Assembly: GCF_910593785.1 (NCBI RefSeq) | Contig: NZ_CAJVAP010000006.1 | Span: forward strand, 62,001-126,000 | Length of the DNA stretch: 64,000 nucleotides | Reading direction: 5' to 3' | Origin: Leucobacter soli | GTDB taxonomy: Bacteria > Actinomycetota > Actinomycetes > Actinomycetales > Microbacteriaceae | Shown here: one piece after another, positions 26,083-35,399 of the stretch | Layout of the letters: each line of letters opens with the position of its first letter | Numbering within the stretch: the first letter of the stretch is position 1 | Translations under genes and position numbers: made by a program | Notes under the pieces: generated by a model | What the model was told of the DNA's origin: nothing | The model's database searches: none | What the model saw: only the letters and a program-made list of their open reading frames with translations

Positions 26083-27074
26083 GCAACAAGAAGGCCTCCC
26101 GCCCCGGTGCGGTGCGGAAGAAGAGCCGGGGCAAGGCCGTCGGTTCGGGCGGGCAAGGGCGCCAGGCCCTCGAGGGGCGCGGCCCCACGCCGAAGGCCGA
26201 GGACCGGCCCTACCACCCGGCCGGCAAGGCGAAGGCTTCGCGGGAACGTCTCGAAGCCGCCCGGAGCCGCCACGGCAAGCCGGCCGAGCGCGCCCAGCGG
26301 GCGCCGCGGAAGAAGAGCGACGATGCCGAACTCGTCACCGGCCGTAACGCCGTGCTCGAGGCGCTGCGCACCCGCGTGCCGGCTACGGCGCTCTACATCG
26401 CGGCGAGGATCGAGATGGACGATCGGACACGGGAGATCCTGGGCATCGCGACCGGCCGGGGGATCCCGGTGCTCGAGGTCATGCGTCAGGAGCTCGACCG
26501 GATGACGGTACGAGACACGGTGCACCAGGGCGTCGTGCTGAAGGTCCCGCCCTACGAGTACGCGCATCCGATGGACCTGCTCGAGGACGTGGAGCGTCGC
26601 GGTGGGACTCCGTTGCTCGTGGCCCTCGACGGGGTGACCGACCCGCGGAACCTCGGGGCGATCATCCGCTCGGTCGCCGCCTTCGGCGGCCAGGGCGTGA
26701 TCGTGCCGCAGCGACGCTCGGTCGGCGTGAACGCGGCCGCGTGGAAGACCTCGGCCGGCGCCGCGGCCCGAGTACCGGTCGCGATGGCCCCCAATCTGAC
26801 GCAGACGATCAAGGCGCTGAAGGATCGCGGCGTCTTCGTGGTCGGTCTCGACGGCGACGGCGACGTGTCGCTGCCGGGCCTCGAGCTCGCCGATCGCCCG
26901 CTCCTGCTCGTCATCGGCAGCGAGGGGAAGGGCCTCTCGAGACTCGTCACCGAGAACTGCGATGCCGTCGTGTCGATCCCGATCTCAGCGGCGACCGAAT
27001 CGTTGAACGCCGGTATCGCGGCCAGCGTGACCCTCTACGAGGTCGCGAAGCTCCGCGCTGCTCGCGCCGAGTAG
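26079..27074 (+). CDS. rlmB: 23S rRNA (guanosine-2'-O-)-methyltransferase RlmB
   Basis: SpoU/TrmH-family SAM-dependent methyltransferase that modifies 23S rRNA. The first 85 residues are a Lys/Arg-rich tail common in actinobacterial members. The catalytic knot motifs are visible: LDGVTDPRNLGAIIRS, LVIGSEGKGLSRL and IPISAATESLNAGIAASVTLYE. I start it at ATG 26079 (MSNKKASRPG), which overlaps the cysS stop. An in-frame ATG 12 bp earlier is less likely. Confidence 0.93.
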   Translation: MSNKKASRPGAVRKKSRGKAVGSGGQGRQALEGRGPTPKAEDRPYHPAGKAKASRERLEAARSRHGKPAERAQRAPRKKSDDAELVTGRNAVLEALRTRVPATALYIAARIEMDDRTREILGIATGRGIPVLEVMRQELDRMTVRDTVHQGVVLKVPPYEYAHPMDLLEDVERRGGTPLLVALDGVTDPRNLGAIIRSVAAFGGQGVIVPQRRSVGVNAAAWKTSAGAAARVPVAMAPNLTQTIKALKDRGVFVVGLDGDGDVSLPGLELADRPLLLVIGSEGKGLSRLVTENCDAVVSIPISAATESLNAGIAASVTLYEVAKLRAARAE

Positions 27075-27125
27075 CGGCCGTGCGGGTCGGCGACCCGCAC
27101 GATGGGGTTCGCGCCGGGTGCGGGG

Positions 27126-27608
27126 TCACAGGAGGAAGAACTCGGTGGCGCGCCAGTGCTGATGCGCCCACTCGAGCCGGAGCGCGACCGCTCTGGCGAC
27201 GTCCCCGACCCGCAGCACGATGGCCGCCTCGGCGATGTGCGCGACGGGACGATCGATCCGCACGGTCGTCGGCCGCGGTCGGGCCCGGCGAGCGTCGCGG
27301 CACACGACGCGTCGATCTCCGGCGCCGGCGCGCTGCGCGCTGAGGCTCCGGGCGAGCCCCACCGTGATCAGCGGGCCGAGCTGCGCCAGGGTTCGGGAGC
27401 CCTCGATGACCTCGAATCCCTGAACCGCGAGGGCGCGCACGAACCCGGGTTCGGGAGAGGGGATGCGCTCGCCCCCCGCGATCCTCGCTTCGGCGAGGGG
27501 AGGGACCGGGACCAGAACCGGCCGGGCCGAGTCCTGCCGTTCGGGCGCGGCGGTGGAGCCGCCAGGGCTGTGCTCGAGGTCGATTCTGCGGCGGGATGCT
27601 CCGGGCAT
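27126..27608 (-). CDS. Rv3235-family protein
   Basis: 160-residue protein recognisable by its C-terminal half: LAQLGPLITVGLARSL, then PVAHIAEAAIVLRVGDVARAVALRLEW and a terminal WRATEFFLL, the usual Rv3235 pattern. The N-terminal 60 residues are Pro/Arg-rich and disordered. GAGGAAC precedes the ATG. The family usually sits near secA and cell-division-linked genes; here it is isolated between rlmB and divergent pdtaS. Biochemical role unknown. Confidence 0.75.
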   Translation of the reverse strand: MPGASRRRIDLEHSPGGSTAAPERQDSARPVLVPVPPLAEARIAGGERIPSPEPGFVRALAVQGFEVIEGSRTLAQLGPLITVGLARSLSAQRAGAGDRRVVCRDARRARPRPTTVRIDRPVAHIAEAAIVLRVGDVARAVALRLEWAHQHWRATEFFLL

Positions 27609-27840
27609 GGCTGGTTCCTCTCGGTATCGTGTCGAACCCCCCGGCTCAGCATTTCCCGTGCAGTGACTTCATCGACATCATTGTTGATATTCACAGAATG
27701 CATCTAGAAGACTCACACTAGGAAACTCGTCCTCCGGGCTGTCAATGGGTGAAATCGCCCTGTACTCTAACGCACAGACGATCGCGTGCTGATCGAGTAC
27801 GGCCGTCCGTACGCGGGCACGGTTCCTGGGCGCGGGCGGC

Positions 27841-27846
27841 TAAGCT
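27841..27846 (+). promoter_or_regulatory. -10 hexamer of pdtaS, leaderless spacing
   Basis: TAAGCT ends six bases before the GTG at 27853. The 244-bp gap to the Rv3235-family gene holds no other gene that I can support. Confidence 0.6.
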
Positions 27847-27852
27847 GACTCT

Positions 27853-29391
27853 GTGTCCACCCTCCGCAATCTCGCCGCGAAACACACCAGCCTGAGCGAC
27901 GAGCAGATCGAATGGCTCGAACTGCTCATGAGCGATTGGGCGCTGCTCGCAGATCTCGCCCTCGGCGATGTGGTCATCTGGGCGCCCACCGACGACGGGA
28001 ACTACGTGGCGTTGGGCCACAGCCGCCCGGCAGGATCCGCGACGCTCTTCTACCGCGACGTGATCGGCGACTTCCTGCGCCCGGACTGGCGCGAGGTGGT
28101 CGATGAAGCGATGCTCACCGGCGGTCCCGTCGACTCCACGGCCCCCGTCTGGTACGAGGAAGCGGCGATGCGACTGACCGCGTACGCGGTGAGCCGCCGC
28201 GACGACACCGGCCACAACGTCGAGACCGCGCGCAACACGGACACGGGAGTGATCTTCACCGGCCTGCCGACCCGGCCGTTCGCCGTGCTCACCGTGCACA
28301 CCGGTGCGGTCGACCAGCAGGGAGCGTCCCGCATGGGGCTCGCCTTCCGCGAAGTCGCGGCCGACCTCTTCGAGATGATCCAGCAGGGCCTCTTCCCCTC
28401 CCCGGGGGCCACCCGCGGCCGCGAGCGGGGCAACCCGAGGGCTTCCGACGGCCTGGTGCGCGTGAACCTCGAGGGAGTGGTGACCTTCGCCAGCCCGAAC
28501 ACGCAGACCACGTTCACCATGCTCGGCTACCGGGACGAGCTCGAGGGGGAGAGCTTCCACGAGGTCATCGGCGACCTCGTGAAGGGCCAGTTCGACACCA
28601 ACGAGTCGCTTCCGCTCATCGCCCAGGGCCGAGTGGCGCGCCGCGCGGACATCGAGGCGAACGGCCGCACCGTCACGCTGCGCGCGATCCCGGTGATCCG
28701 CGACGAGGAGCGGATCGGGGGCATCGTGCTGACCCGCGACGTGTCCGAGCTGCGGCAGCAGGAGCAGGAGCTCATCACCAAGGACGCGACGATTCGCGAG
28801 ATCCACCATCGCGTCAAGAACAACCTCCAGACCGTGGCTTCGCTGCTGCGCGTGCAGGCGCGCCGGGCGCGGAGCGAGGAGGCGAAGGAGGTTCTGGGCC
28901 AGGCGATGCGCCGCGTCGCCGCGATCGCCGTGGTGCACGACACGCTCTCGACCGGGCTGTCGCAGATCGTCGACTTCGACGTGGTGTTCGACCGGGTGCT
29001 CGGCCTGGCCGCCGAGGTGGCCAGCCTCCACAACACGACCGTGCACCCGCGCAAGGAGGGGGTGTTCGGTGAACTGCCCTCCGAGTACGCGACGCCGCTC
29101 GCGCTCGCGCTCACCGAGATCGTCACCAATGCCGTCGAGCACGGGCTCGCGGGCCGGGAGGGCGAGGTCTTCATCGCGGCGGATCGCGGTGACGAGCGGC
29201 TCGCCGTCGAGGTCGTGGACACCGGCACGGGGCTCCCCGGCGGAGCGGTGGGAGACGGACTGGGGACGCAGATCGTGCGGACCCTGATCGAGGGCGAACT
29301 CGGCGGGTCGATCACCTGGGGGCTGGACGAACGCGGCGGCACCCGGGTGATGATCGAGGTGCCGCTGCGCTGGATCCAGCCCTCCGAATAG
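27853..29391 (+). CDS. pdtaS: PdtaS-like cytosolic sensor histidine kinase
   Basis: Soluble sensor kinase of the actinobacterial PdtaS/PdtaR system, whose partner is an RNA-binding antiterminator regulator. The order is GAF-like domain (residues about 35-185), PAS domain (VRVNLEGVVTFASPNTQTTF onward), HisKA_2 dimerisation motif IREIHHRVKNNLQTVASLL (His318/His319) and HATPase (LTEIVTNAVEHG, DTGTGLPGG, GLGTQIVRTL). No membrane segments. The 512-residue length fits. pdtaR is not in this window. Confidence 0.92.
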   Translation: MSTLRNLAAKHTSLSDEQIEWLELLMSDWALLADLALGDVVIWAPTDDGNYVALGHSRPAGSATLFYRDVIGDFLRPDWREVVDEAMLTGGPVDSTAPVWYEEAAMRLTAYAVSRRDDTGHNVETARNTDTGVIFTGLPTRPFAVLTVHTGAVDQQGASRMGLAFREVAADLFEMIQQGLFPSPGATRGRERGNPRASDGLVRVNLEGVVTFASPNTQTTFTMLGYRDELEGESFHEVIGDLVKGQFDTNESLPLIAQGRVARRADIEANGRTVTLRAIPVIRDEERIGGIVLTRDVSELRQQEQELITKDATIREIHHRVKNNLQTVASLLRVQARRARSEEAKEVLGQAMRRVAAIAVVHDTLSTGLSQIVDFDVVFDRVLGLAAEVASLHNTTVHPRKEGVFGELPSEYATPLALALTEIVTNAVEHGLAGREGEVFIAADRGDERLAVEVVDTGTGLPGGAVGDGLGTQIVRTLIEGELGGSITWGLDERGGTRVMIEVPLRWIQPSE

Positions 29392-29413
29392 CGCAGGGGC
29401 GGGGCGCCTACGG

Positions 29414-29439
29414 GGTCGGCTCCGCAGGGAGCACCGACC
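29414..29439. terminator. Hairpin between convergent pdtaS and a minus-strand operon
   Basis: GGTCGG-CTCC (29414-29423) pairs with GGAG-CA-CCGACC (29428-29439), leaving a four-base loop and a two-base bulge. It fills the 48-bp gap between convergent stop codons. Confidence 0.6.
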
Positions 29440-29817
29440 TCAGCGCCGGTCCCGGGCGTTCCGGACGAGCACGGCGACGCTCACTCCGAGCAGCAGCAAC
29501 CCGAGGGCGATGAGGCAGACGATCACGACGGTCGTCGAGTCCACGCTCCCAGGGGCGACGAGCTGCATCGCGGAGTAGAAGCAGACGGCGAGCACGATCG
29601 CACCCCAGACGATGGGGCCGGTTCGCGGCCAGGGGCGGCGGTCCGGGGCCGGTTCGGCGCCGTCGGCCGTCGGGCCGGTGCGCACCGCATCGTTCATCGC
29701 TTCGGCGTTCAACGGCGCGGTGTATGTCGGGTCGGTGGCCGTCGGCTCGGTGCTCATCGGCTCGGTGTTCGTCTGCTTGGTGCTCATCGGCTCGGTGTTC
29801 GTCGGCTCGGTACTCAT
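29440..29817 (-). CDS. Small two-helix membrane protein with a Thr/Glu/Pro repeat N-terminus
   Basis: Unrecognised 125-residue protein. The first 40 residues are degenerate ten-residue repeats (MSTEPTNTEP, MSTKQTNTEP, MSTEPTATDP). Two helices follow (GPIVWGAIVLAVCFYSAMQL; TVVIVCLIALGLLLLGVSVAVLV) with a basic end. The ATG at 29817 overlaps the stop of the PspC gene as ATGA, so it belongs to that operon and probably to envelope-stress sensing. Confidence 0.78.
   Translation of the reverse strand: MSTEPTNTEPMSTKQTNTEPMSTEPTATDPTYTAPLNAEAMNDAVRTGPTADGAEPAPDRRPWPRTGPIVWGAIVLAVCFYSAMQLVAPGSVDSTTVVIVCLIALGLLLLGVSVAVLVRNARDRR
29750..29809 (-). repeat. 30-bp tandem repeat inside a coding region
   Basis: Two 30-bp units at 29750-29779 and 29780-29809 differ by a few bases, with partial units on both sides. 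They encode the ten-residue Thr/Glu/Pro repeat, so copy number can change without a frameshift. Confidence 0.75.
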
Positions 29818-31499
29818 CGCGCGTTCTCCAGTTCCTCGATCTGCTCCCGCAGGCGCTCGATCTGCTCCGTGCGCTCCTGCTGCTGCTCCTGCTCCTCGAT
29901 GTCCGGCGGCGACGAGCCGACTCGCCCGCCCTCCACGTAGACGTTGCCGGCGAGGAGGCGCACGTGCACCCGGGTCACCGCGGAATCGTCCAGCCCGGAG
30001 GCGTCGGATCCGATCACTCGGGAGACGAAGATGCCGCCCTGGCGCCGCTCGTCGTCGTCGAGGCGCTCGTCTCGGACGTTCCCCGCGGCCAGGGCGACCC
30101 GGACCCGCGTCGGGGCCGTCTCCGGCAGGCGCACGGTGACGTTGCCGGCGAGCACCCACACCTCGATGTCTCGCGGGGTCGCGGTCGCGGTGAGGTCGCT
30201 CAGGTCGACGGTCGAGTTGCCCGCCACCATGACGAGCCCGCTGTCGACACCGGTGTCGCTCGGCCGCTCGGTGAAGGTGCCGAATGGGACGAACTGCGTG
30301 TTCTCGGGCATCACCGTGCTGAACGGTGCGAGGAGCAGGGCGACGACTCCGGCGAAGGACAGGAACCCGATCCAGCCGGTCGTGCGGCCTCGGATGCCCG
30401 CGACGATCAGCGAGATGCCGAGCACGGCAACTGCTGCGATGAGGCCGGCCATGAGGGCCGTCTCCCCGCTGACCGCGAGCGTCAGCCCCCAGGCGGCGAC
30501 CGCGCCCGCTGCGAGCAGTGCGCAGGCCAGCGTGATCACGACGTGCGCCGCGCCGATGCCGTTCTTCCGGGCGTACTCCTCGGCCTTCCGCTCCCACTCC
30601 CGTGAGCGCTCCTCGAAGTCGTGGCCCCAGCGCTCGGCCTTCTGCTCGAACCCGGTCGCCCAGTCCTCGACCTTCCGGCCGCTGCGCTCTCCCCAGCCCT
30701 CCGGACTCGAGGGACCGGTCGGCCGGCTCGCCGGCTCCGCAGGCCCGGACGTCCCGGCCGCGAACGCTGCGGATCCCATGGGCGCGGCAGGTCCGGTCGA
30801 CGCGCCGGGTCCTGCGTACCCCGCGGGGCCGGCGGTGCTCGGCATCCCCGGACCTCTTGGCCCGGTGTAAGCGCTCCCTCCGCCCGTCGGGCGGCCCCCC
30901 GCACGGTGGGAGCGGGTGCTCGCCCACACGATGAACCAGATGACCAGCCCGGGTACGATGACCGCCCACCAGAGCACGGTGAAGGTGACTTGCAACCACT
31001 CGGGGCCGACGTTCCAGACGTCCCAGGCCCACGGCATCGTGAAGAGCCCGGGAAGGAGGCCGAAGAGCACTGGGATGAAGACGAAGACGCCGAGGATCAC
31101 CGATGCCACGATCACCCCGGCCGATGCTCGCCCCCGGAAGAGGTCTTCGACGTGGATCCTGCCGCTGTCGTCGGGAAGCAGCAGCCACCCGGCGAGATAG
31201 AGCAGGATGCCGGGTCCGCCGAGGACCGCGAGAACCACGAAGATGCCGCGCACGATCAGCGGATCGATCCCGGCCTTGGCCGCGATGCCGCCGGCGACGC
31301 CGGCGAACCAACGATCTCGGCCGCGGACGATGCCGAGGCCGCGCACCCAGGCGAAGAAGCGCTCGGAGGTGCGCGGGGCCTGTTCGGCGCCGGGCGCCGC
31401 ACCGGTGGCTGGCCCGCCTGCCGCCGGTCCTCCTCGGGCGTGTTCCTCGGATCGCCGGCTGTCCGGCATGCCGTCATCGGGTGGAGTCGTATCGTTCAT
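29814..31499 (-). CDS. PspC-domain membrane protein with C-terminal LiaF-like domain
   Basis: 561-residue envelope-stress component. A PspC domain (RDRWFAGVAGGIAAKAGIDPLIVRGIFVVLAVLGGPGILLYLAGWLLLP shape) comes first, then two helices, a Gly/Pro-rich linker, a charged coiled segment (AERWGHDFEERSREWERKAEEYA) and four more helices. The beta-rich C-terminus repeats a LAGNV/VAGN pattern (VMVAGNSTVDL, VLAGNVTVRLP, LAAGNVRDE, LLAGNVYVEGG), typical of LiaF-like toastrack domains, and ends in a coiled coil. I chose MNDTTPPDDG (31499). Divergent from a PspC-kinase gene that likely senses through it. Confidence 0.85.
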   Translation of the reverse strand: MNDTTPPDDGMPDSRRSEEHARGGPAAGGPATGAAPGAEQAPRTSERFFAWVRGLGIVRGRDRWFAGVAGGIAAKAGIDPLIVRGIFVVLAVLGGPGILLYLAGWLLLPDDSGRIHVEDLFRGRASAGVIVASVILGVFVFIPVLFGLLPGLFTMPWAWDVWNVGPEWLQVTFTVLWWAVIVPGLVIWFIVWASTRSHRAGGRPTGGGSAYTGPRGPGMPSTAGPAGYAGPGASTGPAAPMGSAAFAAGTSGPAEPASRPTGPSSPEGWGERSGRKVEDWATGFEQKAERWGHDFEERSREWERKAEEYARKNGIGAAHVVITLACALLAAGAVAAWGLTLAVSGETALMAGLIAAVAVLGISLIVAGIRGRTTGWIGFLSFAGVVALLLAPFSTVMPENTQFVPFGTFTERPSDTGVDSGLVMVAGNSTVDLSDLTATATPRDIEVWVLAGNVTVRLPETAPTRVRVALAAGNVRDERLDDDERRQGGIFVSRVIGSDASGLDDSAVTRVHVRLLAGNVYVEGGRVGSSPPDIEEQEQQQERTEQIERLREQIEELENAR

Positions 31500-31612
31500 G
31501 ATTCGAGTTTCGCCGCAACCGGAGGCCCCGGCCATCGGGGATCGCCCTGAGCGGACCCTGATCCTCGCCCCTGAGCCGCGCGGATGTCGGCGGCGGGTGC
31601 TTGGATGGAGGC

Positions 31613-33115
31613 ATGACCACCACCACCCCGCTCGTGCGCAGCCGCGAGGATCGGCTGCTCGGCGGCGTGTGCGCCGGGCTGGCGATGCATCTCGGCCTCC
31701 CGGTCGTCTGGGTGCGCGGGGGAATGCTCGTGTTCGCCCTCTTCGGCGGAGCCGGTGCGATCTTCTACGTGTGGCTGTGGGTGACGGTGCCGCGGGATAC
31801 CGGGGATCTGGTGCCGCCCATGCGACGCGCGCTGACCCGGCCCGGCCCTCCCGCGGCTGCGGCCTCGGGGGCCGACTCCGCGTCGGTGCCGGCGGCGCCG
31901 TTCGTGTCGGGAGGGGGTCCGATCGCGTCGGGATCCGCGTCGATGAGCGCGGTTCCTGCGAGTGCCGTCGCAGCGGCTCCCGCTGTGCGCAATGACGATC
32001 TCGCAGCAGAAGGCGCCGCGAGCCCGAGCGCCGTCCCGGTCGCGGGTCCCGTCCCGGGTTCGAGCCCCGCCTCGCATCCTTCGTCGCCGAGTGGTGCCCT
32101 CCCGGATGACGCCGGAGCCCGATCGCGTCAGAGGTGGCCGGTCGCGGAGCTGCTGCTCGGTGGCGCGCTGCTCATCGCAGGCATCGGTCTCGTGCTCGCG
32201 CAGATCGGGATCGGGGTCGATCTCGGCCTGGTCCTGCCCGGCATGGTCGTGCTGGTCGGCGTCGGGCTCGCCTGGTGGCAGATCGCCGACCGGGATCGCC
32301 CGGAGCGGCATCAGCTCCCGCGCGTGCTCGGTGCGCTCGGGCTCGTCGCCGTCGGTGTGCTGACCTTCTTCGTCACCGCGCGCCAGCCCAGCGCACTCAC
32401 GGTGATCGCGGCCGCGCTCGCCGTGCTCGCCGGCGTCGCGCTCGCTCTGGCGCCGTGGGTGCTGCGCGTCAACCGCGACCTGATCGCCGAGCGTGCCGGC
32501 CGGGCGAGGGAGGCGGAACGTGCGGAGATCGCTGCGCACCTGCACGACTCCGTGCTGCAGACCCTCGCCGCGATCCAGCAGCGCTCGGAGCCCGGCAGCG
32601 ACGTCGCCCGCCTCGCTCGAGGACAGGAGCGCGAACTGCGTGATTGGCTGTTCCGAGGAGCCGACGGCGCGGAGGCGCCGGCACGGGAGCGGCTGGAGGT
32701 CGAGCTGCGCACGCACGCCGTTGCGCTGGAGGAAGCGCACGCCGTACGGTTCGAGGTCGTGGTCGTGGGCGCGCGCGAGGGGGCGCTCGCTCCGGAATCG
32801 ATCGTCGCGGCCGCGCGCGAGGCGATGCTCAACGCCGCACGACATGCCGGTGGCGAAGTGTCCGTCTATGCGGAGTTCACCCCCGACCGCGTGGCGATCG
32901 ATGTGACCGATCGCGGCCCCGGCATCGCGCTCGATGCGCTGCCTGAAGGACGGATGGGCGTGCGCGAGTCCATCGTCGGCCGCATGGAGCGCGCCGGCGG
33001 CACGGCCCGCATCGTACCGGGGCCGAGCGGGTCGGGTACCTCGGTCAGGCTCGCGATGCCGATGCGGAATCCTGAACCGCCGCTCACGGAAGGAACGAAC
33101 GATGCCGGAGACTGA
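31613..33115 (+). CDS. PspC-domain sensor histidine kinase
   Basis: 500-residue kinase with an N-terminal PspC domain (SREDRLLGGVCAGLAMHLGLPVVWVRGG onward, residues about 9-65). An Ala/Ser/Pro-rich linker of about 100 residues follows, then four helices in pairs, and a HisKA_3-like motif AEIAAHLHDSVLQTLAAIQ with His311. The HATPase has AMLNAARHAGG and DRGPGIALDAL. The ATG at 31613 follows GGAGGC. Its stop lies 14 bp inside the response-regulator gene. It shares a 113-bp divergent promoter region with the other PspC gene. Confidence 0.9.
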   Translation: MTTTTPLVRSREDRLLGGVCAGLAMHLGLPVVWVRGGMLVFALFGGAGAIFYVWLWVTVPRDTGDLVPPMRRALTRPGPPAAAASGADSASVPAAPFVSGGGPIASGSASMSAVPASAVAAAPAVRNDDLAAEGAASPSAVPVAGPVPGSSPASHPSSPSGALPDDAGARSRQRWPVAELLLGGALLIAGIGLVLAQIGIGVDLGLVLPGMVVLVGVGLAWWQIADRDRPERHQLPRVLGALGLVAVGVLTFFVTARQPSALTVIAAALAVLAGVALALAPWVLRVNRDLIAERAGRAREAERAEIAAHLHDSVLQTLAAIQQRSEPGSDVARLARGQERELRDWLFRGADGAEAPARERLEVELRTHAVALEEAHAVRFEVVVVGAREGALAPESIVAAAREAMLNAARHAGGEVSVYAEFTPDRVAIDVTDRGPGIALDALPEGRMGVRESIVGRMERAGGTARIVPGPSGSGTSVRLAMPMRNPEPPLTEGTNDAGD

Positions 33116-33773
33116 TGCGCCGATTCGCGTGGTGATCGTCGACGACCACCAGATATTCCGGACGGGCCTCCGCGCCGAGCTCGGATCCGAGCTCGAGGTG
33201 GTAGGGGAGGCCGCCACGGTCGACGAAGCGCTCACGGTGATCGCCGAACTCCGGCCGGCGGTCGTGCTGCTCGACGTGCACCTGCCCGGCGGCTCGGGCG
33301 GCGGCGGGGCCGAGGTCCTGCAGCGTCTGGCCGGATCCGCCGACGCGCGGGGGACCAGGTTCCTCGCGCTCAGCGTCTCCGATGCCGCCGACGACGTGGT
33401 GAGCGTGATCCGAGCGGGAGCACGCGGATACCTGACCAAGAGCGCCTCCGGAGCCGAGGTCACCGCCGCCGCCGTCCGCGTCCACGGCGGCGACGCGGTG
33501 TTCTCGCCGCGGTTGGCGGGCTTCGTCCTCGACGCGTTCGGCGCGGGACTCGGCGAGACGGCGGCGGGCGACGACGAACTGGATCGGCTTTCCGCTCGAG
33601 AGCAGGAGGTCATGCGGATGATCGCTCGCGGCTACGCCTACAAGGAGGTCGCCGCGGAACTGTTCCTCTCGATCAAGACCGTCGAGACGCACGTATCCAA
33701 CGTGCTGCGCAAGCTGCAGCTCTCGAACCGCCACGAGCTCACCGCCTGGGCGCTCAGCCGCCGGCTGCTCTGA
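33102..33773 (+). CDS. NarL/LuxR-family response regulator of the PspC kinase
   Basis: 223-residue regulator. The receiver has Asp14-Asp15, phosphoacceptor Asp58 (VVLLDVHLPGGSG) and the Lys in GYLTKSASGAEV. A LuxR helix-turn-helix occupies the C-terminus (LSAREQEVMRMIARGYAYKEVAAELFLSIKTVETHVSNVLRKLQ shape). The ATG at 33102 is preceded by GGAAGGAA. It overlaps its kinase by 14 bp, so they are co-translated. Probably controls both PspC genes. Confidence 0.92.
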   Translation: MPETDAPIRVVIVDDHQIFRTGLRAELGSELEVVGEAATVDEALTVIAELRPAVVLLDVHLPGGSGGGGAEVLQRLAGSADARGTRFLALSVSDAADDVVSVIRAGARGYLTKSASGAEVTAAAVRVHGGDAVFSPRLAGFVLDAFGAGLGETAAGDDELDRLSAREQEVMRMIARGYAYKEVAAELFLSIKTVETHVSNVLRKLQLSNRHELTAWALSRRLL

Positions 33774-33836
33774 TTCCGGCGATCGCTCCGAAGCCCCGGC
33801 CGATCCCTTGCCGCTCATGCTCGTGGGTGCGGGCGA

Positions 33837-35387
33837 TCAGCGCCATCCCGGCAGCCAGAGGTGCGCGCGCCAGAACCACTCCGGCATCTGCACGGCCGAC
33901 CAGAGCGGGAAGAAGAGGAGCCCGAGCAGCAGTGCGGCCGAGACGAAGATCGCCACGGCGATCCTGCGCCCACGCACCGCCTCCGGCGCATCGTCGAGTC
34001 GGATGCCGGCGAGCGCGAAGAGGCGGGGAAGATCGAGCCGGGCGCCTCGCCCGGACGGTGGAAGGCCGGCGAACTCGCCGAGTACGAGCCCGAACGCGAG
34101 TGCGGCGAACGGCGTCATCACGACCGAGTAGAACTGGAACACCGCCGGGCGCGAGAGCGTGAGCACCCAGGGGAGCCACCCGGAGAGGTAGCCGACGAGC
34201 ACGAAACCCGCGAGCCAGACCACAGGGTGCCGCAGTGCTGCCGAAGACCGCGACCGGATCGCCCGCCAGAGCACGAGCACCACCGCCCAGGCCAGCAGGA
34301 GCAGGGCGACTACCCCGCCCCAAGTGACGAGCGGGTTCGGAAACGAGCCGATCGTGGCGACGCAACCGCCCGCCCAGTCGCAGCCGTCGCCCTGTTCGGC
34401 GACGGAGCGGTACATCACGGTCGGACGCAGTGCCAGCGGCCATCCGAGGGCTCGCGCCGCGTACGGGTGCTCGGCGCTCAACGTGGCGTGCCAGCTCAAG
34501 GAGTGCGCATGCCACTGCCAGAGGGACACCCACCAGGGTTCGTCCGGACTCCGACCCTGGGCGTCGGGGTGGAGGATCCAGCCGATCCAGCTCGCAAGGT
34601 AGGCGGCCAGGGCGGCCGGCAGGGCGACCGCGCCGGTCACTGCGGCCTGACACAGCGAGCCGAGTGCCGGGCGGGTGGCGAACCTCCGACGGAGAATCAC
34701 ATCCCGTACCGTGACGAGCAGGAGGAACGCGGCCAGCGCGTAGAGGCCCGACCACTTGACGGCGGCCGCGGCGCCGAAGGCCAGCCCGGCGGCGAGAAGC
34801 CACGGGCGACGCCAGAGGATCGGGCCGAGCGCGGAGCCCCGTCGCGGCCGGAGCAGCGACCCGCTACCGGCCTGATCGTGCCAGATGAACAGCGCTCCGA
34901 GCGCGACGAGCGCGGTGAGGAAGCCGTCGAGCAGCGAGACCCTGCTGAGTGCCACATGGACGCCGTCGACGGCGAGCAGCAGCCCGGCCGCGGCCGTCAC
35001 CAGCAGGCTGCGGCTCATCAGCCAGCCGAGCCGCATGACGGTAGCGACCGTGGCGATCCCCGCGAGTGCCGCGGCGATCCGCCATCCCCATGCGCTCTCG
35101 GCGCCGAAGAGCAGAATCCCGAGGCCGATCAGCCACTTCCCGAGCGGCGGATGCGCGATCGGGCTGGCGCGGTCGGTGAAGGCCGCCGGATCGACGAAGG
35201 CCGGGTCGTCGTCCGGCCAATCGGTGGGGAAGCCGTGGGCAAGCTGGGTGACTGCATCGCGCACGTAGTAGATCTCATCGAAGACGAGTCGATGCGGTGT
35301 CCCCAGCTCCCACAGGCGCAGCACCGCGGCGACGAGCAGCACCCCGACGGGTACCAGCCATCGGGCGCGGGCGCGGGTCGGGGTCAC
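33837..35387 (-). CDS. pmt: Protein O-mannosyltransferase (GT39 family)
   Basis: Multi-span membrane enzyme that transfers mannose from polyprenyl-phosphate-mannose to secreted proteins in actinobacteria. The N-terminal catalytic region is diagnostic: the first external loop has HRLVFDEIYYVRDA with the catalytic Asp-Glu pair, then HPPLGKWLIGLGILLFG. About eleven hydrophobic helices follow, with the YHATLSAEHPY-like lumenal segment (SWHATLSAEHPYAA). Length 516 fits. The start is a GTG with TAAGGT six bases upstream. Convergent with the regulator gene. Confidence 0.93.
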   Translation of the reverse strand: MTPTRARARWLVPVGVLLVAAVLRLWELGTPHRLVFDEIYYVRDAVTQLAHGFPTDWPDDDPAFVDPAAFTDRASPIAHPPLGKWLIGLGILLFGAESAWGWRIAAALAGIATVATVMRLGWLMSRSLLVTAAAGLLLAVDGVHVALSRVSLLDGFLTALVALGALFIWHDQAGSGSLLRPRRGSALGPILWRRPWLLAAGLAFGAAAAVKWSGLYALAAFLLLVTVRDVILRRRFATRPALGSLCQAAVTGAVALPAALAAYLASWIGWILHPDAQGRSPDEPWWVSLWQWHAHSLSWHATLSAEHPYAARALGWPLALRPTVMYRSVAEQGDGCDWAGGCVATIGSFPNPLVTWGGVVALLLLAWAVVLVLWRAIRSRSSAALRHPVVWLAGFVLVGYLSGWLPWVLTLSRPAVFQFYSVVMTPFAALAFGLVLGEFAGLPPSGRGARLDLPRLFALAGIRLDDAPEAVRGRRIAVAIFVSAALLLGLLFFPLWSAVQMPEWFWRAHLWLPGWR

Positions 35388-35393
35388 CCCTCC

Positions 35394-35399
35394 ACCTTA
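35394..35399 (-). promoter_or_regulatory. -10 hexamer of the mannosyltransferase gene, leaderless spacing
   Basis: On the minus strand TAAGGT ends six bases before the GTG at 35387. Confidence 0.55.
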
